From Cedecea davisae DSM 4568 (GTDB lineage: Bacteria > Pseudomonadota > Gammaproteobacteria > Enterobacterales > Enterobacteriaceae): a stretch of DNA of 64,000 bases. Shown piece after piece: positions 1 through 7,299 of the stretch (positions within the stretch are counted from its first letter, which is position 1; each line of letters starts with the position of its first letter). Where the stretch lies: assembly GCF_000412335.2 (NCBI RefSeq), contig NZ_KE161030.1, positions 2,227,787 through 2,291,786 on the forward strand, read 5' to 3'. The notes below the pieces were generated by a model. That model did no database searches, was not told the DNA's origin, and saw only the letters and a program-made list of their open reading frames with translations. The translations under genes and the position numbers were made by a program.

Positions 1-908
1 TCAAACGGCTTTTTGCCGGTGTTAAACGCCAGATAGCCTACGTTCAGGCCGTCGATGCTGTGCAGCGCGAGATTTTTATCCGCTTTGATGGCGTCAAACT
101 GCACCGGGCTGGGTGCCGGGATAATCTGGCATTCGTTTTTCTGCAACTTGGCCAGGCGCGTTTGCACGTTAGGCGTAATAGAGAAGATCAGGTGCTTAGT
201 CGGCACCTCGCCTTTCCAGTAGTTCGGGTTGGCAACATAGCGGATCACCGAATCGATTTTGTAATCCTGTAGCGCATACGGCCCGGTGCCGATAGGGTTG
301 TTATCCACGCGCTCCGGCGTGCCCGCTTTTAGCATCGCATCGGCATATTCCGCCGAAAGAATAGAAGCGAAGTCCATGCCCCAGTCGGCAAGGAAGGCGG
401 CGTTCGGCTCGCTGAGGGTGAACTGAACGTGGTAATCATCCAGTTTTTTCACATCGACAATAAGCTTGTCCAGCCCGACGTCGTTAAAGTATTCGTAATT
501 CGCCTGGGAGACTTTGTGGTACGGGTTGTTGGCGTCTTTCTGGCGCATGACCGAGAACACCACATCGTCGGCGTTGAAGTCGCGCGTCGGCTTAAAGAAT
601 TTATTGCTGTTGAACTTCACGCCCTGACGCAGCGTAAAGGTATATGTTTTGCCGTCCGGGCTGATTTTCCATTCTGTTGCCAGAGAAGGGATCGGCGTAT
701 TGTCGCTCGGGTTGAAATCAATCAGGCGGTTATAGAGCGTTTGCGAGCTGGCGACAAAGCTTGGGCCGGAGCTGGCGATTTGAGGGTTAAAGGATTCCGG
801 AGAGGCTTCAGAGCAGTAGACCAGAGTGCTGTTTGCCGCCGCCATTGCGCCGCTCGCCGGGAGGAGCGCGCTCAGCAGCAGGCCGAGCAGAGTTTTCCCT
901 GTAGACAT
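1..908 (-). CDS. DppA-like dipeptide/peptide ABC transporter periplasmic binding protein, C-terminus outside the window
   Basis: The 5' part (about 302 codons) of an extracytoplasmic solute-binding protein of family 5. It begins with a Sec signal peptide (MSTGKTLLGLLLSALLPASG then AMA-A cleavage region). The mature start reads LVYCSEASPESFNPQ, the DppA-type N-terminus. Other typical stretches are ADDVVFSVMRQ, PFLADW-like PNAAFLADWGMDFASILS and GTGPYALQDY. The start at 908 is preceded by AAAAGG about 7 nt upstream. The role would be capture of di- or oligopeptides in the periplasm for an ABC importer. Permease and ATPase genes are not visible because the reading frame runs off the left edge. 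It resembles E. coli DppA closely in this half but could be a second paralogue, so no symbol is assigned. Confidence 0.88.
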   Translation of the reverse strand, partial: MSTGKTLLGLLLSALLPASGAMAAANSTLVYCSEASPESFNPQIASSGPSFVASSQTLYNRLIDFNPSDNTPIPSLATEWKISPDGKTYTFTLRQGVKFNSNKFFKPTRDFNADDVVFSVMRQKDANNPYHKVSQANYEYFNDVGLDKLIVDVKKLDDYHVQFTLSEPNAAFLADWGMDFASILSAEYADAMLKAGTPERVDNNPIGTGPYALQDYKIDSVIRYVANPNYWKGEVPTKHLIFSITPNVQTRLAKLQKNECQIIPAPSPVQFDAIKADKNLALHSIDGLNVGYLAFNTGKKPF

Positions 909-951
909 GTTGTTTGCCTTTTATTTGCTTGCCAAATGGTTGATCAACTTA

Positions 952-970
952 TTATTACTCACAGTAATAA
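952..970. promoter_or_regulatory. Perfect inverted repeat upstream of the DppA-like gene, possible operator
   Basis: TTATTACT-cac-AGTAATAA, an 8-bp perfect inverted repeat with a 3-bp spacer, lies 44 bp upstream of the start codon of the binding-protein gene. That is where a promoter-proximal operator would sit. No regulator is identified; the assignment is positional inference. Confidence 0.35.
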
Positions 971-1044
971 CAGCACAGCATGGCGCCACAATCAAACAGC
1001 AAACATCCGGTTTCCTGTGCAATTGTGGCGGTTAAGGTGTGTAT

Positions 1045-1764
1045 TCAGGCAGATGGCAATACAAAACGCTGCAAAATGGCTCTGGCTTCGGGCGTTCCAC
1101 TGACCTCGCTCAGCAAGGCCTGTTTGTCTTTGCCCTTCAGCGCCGCCCGCTCGCTGCGGCTGGCAATTATCTTGTTCATCACCGAGGGGGTGAATTCAGG
1201 GTGGAATTGCACCGAAATCGCGCTCGGCGTGTAGCGGATAATCTGGTTGGCGTCGTGGGAGGACGCTCCCAGGCAGACCGCGCCCGGAGGCAGTTCCAGC
1301 ACGCTTTGCTCATGGCTTAAAAATACCGGAAACGCCGGGGGAAGATGAGCGAGCGCCGGGTCTTTTTGGCCCGCCGCGTTTAGCTCAACCTGAAGTTGCC
1401 CGACTTCACTTCCCTGCGGGTGGTAGTCCACTCGCCCGCCCAGCGCATAGGCCATAAGCTGATGCCCGTAACAGACGCCAAACAGCGGCGTTCCGGCGGC
1501 CACCACCTGTTTAATCCATTCCGCCGTGCGCTCGCTCCAGGCTTCGTGCTCGGTCACCATCGACCAGGAGCCGGTAATTACCGCAGCCTGAAAGGTCTCC
1601 GGCGCAGGCAGCGGCTCATCCAGGAACGGGCGAACAATTTTAAGCTCGACTTCCGGGTGCTTTAGCGCCGCCTCAAACCACGACGGCTGGTCGCCCACCG
1701 CGTTGCGAATATCGACCGGCGGCCGCCCCATCTGCACCAGCAGAGCTGGCAATTTTTCACTCAT
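1045..1764 (-). CDS. Class I glutamine amidotransferase domain protein (GuaA/YfeJ-like GATase1)
   Basis: 239 aa with a GATase1 fold. The nucleophile elbow FGVCYGHQ carries the catalytic Cys, and a C-terminal VQFHPEF supplies the catalytic His and Glu. Stand-alone proteins of this kind hydrolyse glutamine or related gamma-glutamyl compounds; the acceptor substrate is not predictable. The frame opens at 1809, but the start at 1764 (MSEKLPALLVQMG) is preferred because GAGG lies upstream and the first beta strand then begins near the N-terminus, as usual for the family. The MFS gene upstream is on the same strand, about 100 bp away, so co-transcription is possible. Confidence 0.85.
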   Translation of the reverse strand: MSEKLPALLVQMGRPPVDIRNAVGDQPSWFEAALKHPEVELKIVRPFLDEPLPAPETFQAAVITGSWSMVTEHEAWSERTAEWIKQVVAAGTPLFGVCYGHQLMAYALGGRVDYHPQGSEVGQLQVELNAAGQKDPALAHLPPAFPVFLSHEQSVLELPPGAVCLGASSHDANQIIRYTPSAISVQFHPEFTPSVMNKIIASRSERAALKGKDKQALLSEVSGTPEARAILQRFVLPSA

Positions 1765-1862
1765 GCGTAAGTCATCCTCAGCGTAATCCCGATGCTCCAG
1801 AATTAGCACAGGCCGCCGGGGTTGTCTCAGACAAAAAAGCTATAAAATGTAAGCCAGAATGT

Positions 1863-3062
1863 TCAATCTGCTGCCCTGATTGCCTGACCGGCGAAGTCCC
1901 TCCACAGGCAGGTAAGCACCGCGAGAACGGTTAAACCCAGCGAAACCAGGGCCGCCAGTGCAAAGCCATAATGAGTGTAGAGTGGCCCATAGCCGCTGCT
2001 CCCGGCAAAGACCGCAAGGTAGGTTACGGCGCTGTTCAGCCCCATCAGCGTGCCGCGCTTTGCCGGATCGATTGCCGTAAGCCGCTGGATCAGCAGATTA
2101 ACGCCCAGATGGTTAACCAGCCCAAGCGTAAACAGCAGGAAAATGACGGCCATAAAGCTGCCGCCCAGCAAGGCCAGCCCGAGGTAAACCGCTGCCGCCA
2201 CCAGCAGTACGGGCGGCATCAGCCCTCGGGTGCCAAGCTTATCCACCATGCCGCTAAGAAATGCCGCACAGCCAAACCCTGCGCCGTAGGCCACGGCTAC
2301 TACGCCGTTTGCCGTAACCGGCAGGCCCAGCCCCTGATGGAGATGATCGCCAAGGTAAGCATACAGCCCATAAAAAGCGGTCATAAAAGCGCCGCAAACC
2401 ACCAGCAAGGATTTTATGCCGGGTAAACTCAGCGCAGAAAGCGGAGACGGCGCGATCCCGGCTGCCGGGCGATCCTGCATGTTTAAGCGGATAAGCGCGA
2501 ATAACGCCAAGGCTGCCAGCCCGCTCACAGAAACGTAAACCGCGCGCCAGCTAATCAGCTCGGTAAGAATCACCGAGAAGGAAACGCCCGCCACCATACT
2601 CAGCGTCCAGCCGGTCAGCACTTTGCCAATGGTCCGGCTCTCCCTGCCCGGCTGAGCTATGGATGCGGCGCTGGCATAAATAGCGGGTAAGGCGATCCCG
2701 GAGGCCACTCCGGCAATAAGCTGAGAAGCAACGAAGAACGTTACGGACGGTGAAGATGCGCAGAACAGCAGAGCCGCACCCAGCAGGCTCATGGTGAATT
2801 TCAGCATTCTGGCCGAACCAACCAAATCAATAAACCGGGCCAGGAATAACGCGCTTGCTGCCGTCCCGAGACCAAAGGCCGCAGCGGCCATCATGACCGC
2901 CGGCACCGTCGCGCCGAGTGAAGCGGCCACTTCAGGGCCAATAGGCCCCAGCACCATTGAGTTTGCGCCGATTACGCCGACGCAGCCGGTGAGTACATAC
3001 ACGGCTTTAGAGGATGTCAGAGACGGCTCCGGATGACACTCCAGACACTGGCTAGTTTTCAT
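1863..3062 (-). CDS. MFS transporter (AraJ/DHA1-like efflux type)
   Basis: 399 aa with about twelve hydrophobic segments typical of the major facilitator superfamily. The loop after TM2 reads LARFIDLVGSARMLK, a degenerate form of the GxLaDrxGrr motif A, and there is a GWTLSMVAGVSFSVILTE stretch resembling the drug:H+ antiporter motif C region. The ORF is open up to 3140; the start at 3062 (MKTSQCLEC) is chosen for its GGAAG ribosome site 6 nt upstream and because residues before it are not hydrophobic or family-like. It is divergent from the Lrp/AsnC regulator with a 92-bp shared control region, so it is the likely target of that regulator. Substrate unknown, perhaps an amino acid or related metabolite. 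Confidence 0.83.
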   Translation of the reverse strand: MKTSQCLECHPEPSLTSSKAVYVLTGCVGVIGANSMVLGPIGPEVAASLGATVPAVMMAAAAFGLGTAASALFLARFIDLVGSARMLKFTMSLLGAALLFCASSPSVTFFVASQLIAGVASGIALPAIYASAASIAQPGRESRTIGKVLTGWTLSMVAGVSFSVILTELISWRAVYVSVSGLAALALFALIRLNMQDRPAAGIAPSPLSALSLPGIKSLLVVCGAFMTAFYGLYAYLGDHLHQGLGLPVTANGVVAVAYGAGFGCAAFLSGMVDKLGTRGLMPPVLLVAAAVYLGLALLGGSFMAVIFLLFTLGLVNHLGVNLLIQRLTAIDPAKRGTLMGLNSAVTYLAVFAGSSGYGPLYTHYGFALAALVSLGLTVLAVLTCLWRDFAGQAIRAAD

Positions 3063-3154
3063 ATTTCTTCCAGGATAACGATTAGAACTTGACTTATATT
3101 CAATAAAAACCAATTTTAACCGAATGAAATTCAGGGTCATCAGCCAGAGGCAAT

Positions 3155-3673
3155 ATGAAAAAAGAAACAGATAGTATTAAGCAGAACGGCGTGGCGGAGC
3201 GAAATATCGATGCCGCCGACCGAAGAATATTAAGCGCACTGGTGGAAGATGCCACCATCAGCTATGCGGATCTGGGTGAAAAGGTGGCGCTTTCCGCTCC
3301 GGCGGTGCACGAAAGAGTTAAGCGGCTGCGGCGCTCAGGCGTCATTCAGCAGACCTCCGCGATTATTGACCCGAAAGCTATCAACAAGAACCTGCTGGCC
3401 TTTGTCCACATTGACACCAAAGGCTGGGGAAAGACGCCGGATCTGCTGCGTATCTCCGCCTACCCGGAGGTAGAAGAGATCCATTCTGTGGCGGGCGATA
3501 CCTCAATGTTGCTGAAAGTCCGTACCGAGGATTCACATGCCCTGGAGGCCCTGCTCGCCCACCTCTACGAGATTAACGGCGTGCTGGCGACCAGAACCTA
3601 CATTGTGCTTTCGACCTACCTCGAACGCCCCGTTCAGCCCGGCATCACCAGCGACTGGCCGGGGCAGGAATAG
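3155..3673 (+). CDS. Lrp/AsnC family transcriptional regulator
   Basis: 172 aa. The N-terminal helix-turn-helix follows the classic Lrp pattern (DRRILSALVEDATISYADLG, then SAPAVHERVKRLRRSGVI at about residues 48-65). It is followed by the RAM/ligand domain (FVHIDTKG, EVEEIHSVAGDTSMLLKV). Lrp-family proteins form dimers to octamers and respond to amino acids. The divergent MFS gene is the obvious target. The stop codon lies 2 bp from the convergent DUF2955 stop, with no terminator hairpin between them. Confidence 0.88.
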   Translation: MKKETDSIKQNGVAERNIDAADRRILSALVEDATISYADLGEKVALSAPAVHERVKRLRRSGVIQQTSAIIDPKAINKNLLAFVHIDTKGWGKTPDLLRISAYPEVEEIHSVAGDTSMLLKVRTEDSHALEALLAHLYEINGVLATRTYIVLSTYLERPVQPGITSDWPGQE

Positions 3674-3675
3674 CC

Positions 3676-4737
3676 TTACTTCATCACATAGCGCGTTGAG
3701 GCGAAATTATTCAGCAACTTATGGACAATAAAAGTGACCGCCAGAGTGCCGATAATCGCCACCGAAACCGATGAAATGCGGTACAACGCGCTAAAAACAA
3801 TGTCCTGATTCGGGTGCATGTATTGCCCGAACATCAGCGCCAGGGTGGTAAGAATAGAGAAACCAACGCCCGGCCCCACTTTCTCAAACACATGTATACG
3901 CGCCGCGAGTAAAAAGCCCAGGCTAATCAGCGGCATCAGCAAAATCAGGTGGCGGCTGAAGTCATAGATAACCAACTGCACCAACAGAGCATAAATACAG
4001 CCTGCCACCACGCCAACAATGCGCCACCACGAAGAAAGGATCGCCCCGCGAAAGTGCATCGGGAACAGCGCAAATATTCCGGCCATCAGCGCCGCCAGCG
4101 AATCATTCAGCGTGTAGATTTGAAACACCGTAAACAGGAGAGTAGCGGTAATCGAAGCCAGCAGCGTTTCATGCATTACCCTCGCCCCATCCTTTTGGAT
4201 GGCGGGAGGCGGCTGCCGTGGCTCCAGGTCGGGCAGCAGGTAACAGCCCAGCGCCGAAAGCCCGACGGCCAACAGGCTGCCGATGATGTTTGAAATCATC
4301 AGGTCGCTCATGTCCGTTGTCGGATAGCTGAGAAAGTTCGCCATCACGCTCAGGCAAACCACGCCCATTGAGCCAAAAAGAAACAGCGGCCCGCGGCTCA
4401 TCAGGTAGAACCGCACCATATACATCAGAAAAACGATAATTGTCATTGGCAGCGGGTATGTCGCCAGCACGGTGAACAGCACCGTCATTTCAACGCAGTT
4501 AATCAGGGCGTTGGCTATCATCTGCCGGGCAATGTGGCCGTTAAATATCGGCACCAGCCCGGTCAGCATTATCGGGTAGACAACGTAAAACACCCCGTAC
4601 TGAGTATTCACCCAGCTATAGACAAACATCCCGATGCAGCCCGCCATCACGATGCGCAGCATATGGCGGAAGTCATTACCGCTGAAGGGTGTCGGCTTAT
4701 TACGCTTGAGCGGGCCGAGGATAAATTTAATAAACAT
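3676..4737 (-). CDS. DUF2955 inner-membrane protein, FUSC/AaeB-like half of an efflux pump
   Basis: 353 aa with about ten hydrophobic segments in two blocks (residues ~25-170 and ~190-345), as in DUF2955/FUSC-superfamily proteins related to AaeB. It overlaps the 3' end of the HlyD-type gene by 11 bp and is the last gene of a MarR-HlyD-DUF2955 operon. By analogy with AaeAB it would supply the membrane channel for export of aromatic acids or other small toxicants, with the HlyD protein as periplasmic adaptor. The substrate is not deducible. Confidence 0.82.
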   Translation of the reverse strand: MFIKFILGPLKRNKPTPFSGNDFRHMLRIVMAGCIGMFVYSWVNTQYGVFYVVYPIMLTGLVPIFNGHIARQMIANALINCVEMTVLFTVLATYPLPMTIIVFLMYMVRFYLMSRGPLFLFGSMGVVCLSVMANFLSYPTTDMSDLMISNIIGSLLAVGLSALGCYLLPDLEPRQPPPAIQKDGARVMHETLLASITATLLFTVFQIYTLNDSLAALMAGIFALFPMHFRGAILSSWWRIVGVVAGCIYALLVQLVIYDFSRHLILLMPLISLGFLLAARIHVFEKVGPGVGFSILTTLALMFGQYMHPNQDIVFSALYRISSVSVAIIGTLAVTFIVHKLLNNFASTRYVMK

Positions 4738-5788
4738 AGTGCAGCCAGCTCACCAGTTTTATCTGCATGCTGCCGATAAACGAGGCAAATGCCGAGGGAG
4801 AGTTGTATAGCTGAACCGTTGCTCTGGCACCCGCAGGCAGAGCGGGCATGGCCTCGCCTTCAAGCGTCAGGTGGATACGCATTCGCTGCGCGTCACGCAC
4901 CCAGCGGTTTGAGGTTTCAGGGGCCGATAGCTGGCCGTTGATGGCCTGCTGCCCCGGTAAAACGCCCGCATCTTTGCTGGAGACATGTGCTTTAAACACC
5001 TGCCCCGGCAGGCCGTCAAAGACGATATCTGCGGCGGTATTGGGCAGGGTTTTACTCAGGCTTTTTTCGCGAAAATCGGCCACGATATCGAGATTATCGC
5101 TCACCAGCGCCAGCGCGGGCGCTCCGGCTCCTGCATACCAGCCCTCTTTCAGTTGCAGGTTACTGATTACCCCGTCGCTGCTTGCTACCACGCGGGTGTA
5201 ATCCAAATTCAGTCGGGCATCGTTGAGTAGGTTACGGTACTTCTGTAGGGTGACGTTTTGCTCATCGCGGCTGCCGCGTGAAATAACCAACTGATCGAGC
5301 GCGGCCTTCAGGTTATTGACGTTTTGCTCCGCGCTCTGCCAGCGCGTGAATGCGGTATCTAAATCCTGCCTGGATATCAGGTTGCCGCTGCTCAGACCGT
5401 TGTAGCGGTGATAGCTGCGCCCGGCGTTATCGGCGTCGAGCTGCGCCGCTTTGATTTTCGCCCGGCTGGCAGCAATCTGCGCATCAATTTGCTGGTTATC
5501 CAGAATCGCCTGCCGGTAACCAATTTCCGCGCGCTCGAGCTGGTTCTGATAAGGCTTATTATCGATTTCAAACAGCACGTCGCCCTTTTTCACCAGACTG
5601 TTATTGCTGACGTAGATATGCGTCACGTAGCCGGAAACGCGGGAAGATATCGGGGTAACAACGCGCATAACCGTTGAGTCCGGGGTTTGCGGCACCCAGA
5701 TATCAGCGGCAAGAAAATAGAAAAACATTGCGGCAAACAGCGCCAGCGTCACTTTTACCCAGCGGGTAAATCGTTGTTCAGGGGTCAT
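4727..5788 (-). CDS. HlyD/EmrA-family periplasmic adaptor (membrane fusion protein)
   Basis: 353 aa. One N-terminal TM anchor ([19 protein letters not shown], residues ~13-31) is followed by the biotinyl-lipoyl-like half (ISSRVSGYVTHIYVSNNSLV KKGD), a long alpha-helical hairpin (residues ~80-190), the second lipoyl half (VVASSDGVISNLQLKEG) and a beta-barrel. This is the EmrA/AaeA layout. GAGTAG precedes the start. It lies 59 bp downstream of the marR-type gene and overlaps the DUF2955 gene, so the three form a repressor-adaptor-channel operon. Confidence 0.88.
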   Translation of the reverse strand: MTPEQRFTRWVKVTLALFAAMFFYFLAADIWVPQTPDSTVMRVVTPISSRVSGYVTHIYVSNNSLVKKGDVLFEIDNKPYQNQLERAEIGYRQAILDNQQIDAQIAASRAKIKAAQLDADNAGRSYHRYNGLSSGNLISRQDLDTAFTRWQSAEQNVNNLKAALDQLVISRGSRDEQNVTLQKYRNLLNDARLNLDYTRVVASSDGVISNLQLKEGWYAGAGAPALALVSDNLDIVADFREKSLSKTLPNTAADIVFDGLPGQVFKAHVSSKDAGVLPGQQAINGQLSAPETSNRWVRDAQRMRIHLTLEGEAMPALPAGARATVQLYNSPSAFASFIGSMQIKLVSWLHYVY

Positions 5789-5847
5789 AACTACTCACAA
5801 AAAGAGGACAAAAACGGGCCGCTCATGCCGCAGCCAGAAAAAAGGTA

Positions 5848-6306
5848 TTAGCGAATTTTGATCATGTTGGCCGCGAGCTGGTTAACCGTCTGGCTAAACT
5901 GCTCGAGCTGTTCCTGAGGAATGTCCTGCGCAACCTCAAGCTGACAGCGCTCGACGGTTTCGCTCACGGCTTTAATCGCCTGCTTCCCCGATTCCGTCAG
6001 CGAGATAAACTTCACCCGGCGATCTTTCTCATCCGGCGTGCGGGTCACGTAGCCCTCCTTCTCCAGCACCGCGAGGGTTCGGGTCAACGGAGGTAAATCA
6101 ATGCCCTGCGCCCTGGCAAGATCCGTCACGGTCGTTTTATCCGCCGCGACGCTAAGCTGCATCAGCACCGTCCAGCTGCATTGGGTCAGGCCGGTAAAAG
6201 CGACGGCATCATCAACAATCCCTCGCCACAGACGAACCAGCATCGCCAGACGCATACCCAGCGGCCGGTCGGCAAAGCCTGCTATATCGTACTTATCTTC
6301 ATGCAT
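5848..6306 (-). CDS. MarR family transcriptional regulator of the HlyD-DUF2955 efflux operon
   Basis: 152 aa. The winged helix shows TVTDLARAQGIDLPPLTRTLAVLEKEGYV and the wing DEKDRRVKFISLTESG (DxRxxxxxLTxxG), diagnostic of MarR. The frame opens at 6348, but the start at 6306 has AGGA 7 nt upstream and leaves a perfect 20-bp palindrome just 5' of the gene. MarR dimers bind such palindromes and are released by phenolic ligands. It heads the operon, so autorepression together with control of the pump genes is expected. Confidence 0.88.
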   Translation of the reverse strand: MHEDKYDIAGFADRPLGMRLAMLVRLWRGIVDDAVAFTGLTQCSWTVLMQLSVAADKTTVTDLARAQGIDLPPLTRTLAVLEKEGYVTRTPDEKDRRVKFISLTESGKQAIKAVSETVERCQLEVAQDIPQEQLEQFSQTVNQLAANMIKIR

Positions 6307-6337
6307 GATGGATTCCTGCCGGGAAATAGTTACTTTG

Positions 6338-6357
6338 ATAGTTATCATGATAACTAT
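6338..6357. promoter_or_regulatory. 20-bp perfect palindrome, probable MarR-type operator
   Basis: ATAGTTATCATGATAACTAT reads identically on both strands and lies 32 bp upstream of the marR-type start. Size and symmetry fit a MarR dimer site (about 18-22 bp). Its overlap with the promoter region suggests autorepression. Confidence 0.72.
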
Positions 6358-6426
6358 AACTTTGGAAATTAAAACCGATAATCACCAGGGGTAATCAATA
6401 CGGGGAAATAGCGGGTGGGATAAAAC

Positions 6427-6450
6427 AAAAAAAAGCGCCCGCAGGCGCTT
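6427..6450 (-). terminator. Rho-independent terminator of the WrbA-like gene
   Basis: AAGCGCC-cgca-GGCGCTT (6433-6450) followed, on the minus strand, by an uninterrupted T run (the A tract at 6427-6434). It lies 18 bp after the stop codon of the flavodoxin-like gene. Confidence 0.85.
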
Positions 6451-6468
6451 AGAAGGTAAAGGCAGGAT

Positions 6469-7020
6469 TTAGCTCAGGCGAGCGGCTACATCGGCAACGC
6501 GAGCGCCATATTTAACCGCAGTGTCCAGGTCGCCCTGGGCAATTTGCTCTGCGCTGGCATCGGCTGGAGACTGGACCAGCAGGCCAACGGAGCCGCCGAG
6601 GTTGTTAACGTCGTCGCGGGTTGCCGCCAGGGTGTTAGAAGGCAGTTGACCGAGGCTGACCCAGATCCCGCCGTGCTGGGAAGCAAGGGTCTGCATCCAC
6701 TGCAGGCTAACCTGCTTGTCGCCGTTCAGGCTGGCGCTGTTGGTGAAGCCGCCGAACACTTTGTCCTGCCAGCCGCGGGTGAACCAGACTTTGGAAGAGG
6801 CATCGGCGAACTTCTTGAACTGCCACGGAACGTTGCCCATGTAGGTTGGTGCGCCGAAGATAATCGCGTCGGCGTCGTTAAGCGTTTGCCAGTCTGCTTC
6901 CTGAATATCGCCATTGCTGTCAACGGCGATAAGTTCGGCGTTAGCGCCTTTGGCGACATGCTCCGCCACTCGTTTGGTGTGGCCGTATCCGGAAAAGTAA
7001 ATAACAGCGATTTTAGCCAT
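6469..7020 (-). CDS. WrbA-like flavodoxin-fold NAD(P)H:quinone oxidoreductase
   Basis: 183 aa. The N-terminus AKIAVIYFSGYGHTKRVAEHVA gives the FMN phosphate-binding loop (SGYGHT). FGAPTYMGNVPWQFKKFAD is the second FMN loop and GGFTNSASLNGD follows, as in WrbA/flavodoxin reductases. Such enzymes reduce quinones by two electrons and limit redox cycling. The ORF opens at 7077; the start at 7020 has GAGAAA upstream and begins directly with the first strand. The upstream region contains an array of ACTTAC/GTAAGT repeats, suggesting a dedicated regulator. Confidence 0.86.
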   Translation of the reverse strand: MAKIAVIYFSGYGHTKRVAEHVAKGANAELIAVDSNGDIQEADWQTLNDADAIIFGAPTYMGNVPWQFKKFADASSKVWFTRGWQDKVFGGFTNSASLNGDKQVSLQWMQTLASQHGGIWVSLGQLPSNTLAATRDDVNNLGGSVGLLVQSPADASAEQIAQGDLDTAVKYGARVADVAARLS

Positions 7021-7095
7021 AATTTTTCTCGACATGGTTAGTGGAAAGGCTCCGGCCAGATGGCCGCAAAACTTCATCCATCCTCACCTTCTTTT

Positions 7096-7147
7096 ACTTA
7101 CAGGTCAAGAAGTTACCCGACCGTAAGTTACTTACCTGCGGGTAAGT
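7096..7147. promoter_or_regulatory. Array of ACTTAC/GTAAGT half-sites upstream of the WrbA-like gene
   Basis: ACTTAC occurs at 7096 and 7130, GTAAGT at 7123 and 7142. The central pair forms a palindrome, GTAAGTTACTTAC (7123-7135), and ACTTAC (7130) with GTAAGT (7142) forms a second inverted repeat. The cluster is 76-127 bp upstream of the WrbA-like start and about 150 bp from srfA. HxlR/YodB-type redox regulators of quinone reductases bind short repeats of this kind, but no such regulator is in the window. Confidence 0.5.
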
Positions 7148-7299
7148 ATCGGCTTTGTAGTTAAGCCACTGTTTTATCTAATAGCCAGATAATTTACCCA
7201 TTTTGCCGTCTCTTCTGCCGTTTGACTTAGGGCCGCCTGGTTAAAATGCTAAGCGTGAAGGTGGCTCTCGGGTGAGCCGTTAACAGCAGGATTGATGAC

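Noticed and set aside
3089..3117. TTGACT/AATTTT as the Lrp-type gene's promoter
   Set aside because: The -10 matches only weakly, so I could not support it.
6101..6394. Plus-strand ORF opposite the MarR gene
   Set aside because: Shadow frame of the marR-type gene with no ribosome site; the minus-strand product has a complete winged helix.
7222..7247. TTGACT/TAAAAT promoter for srfA
   Set aside because: Spacer is only 14 bp, too short for a sigma-70 promoter.
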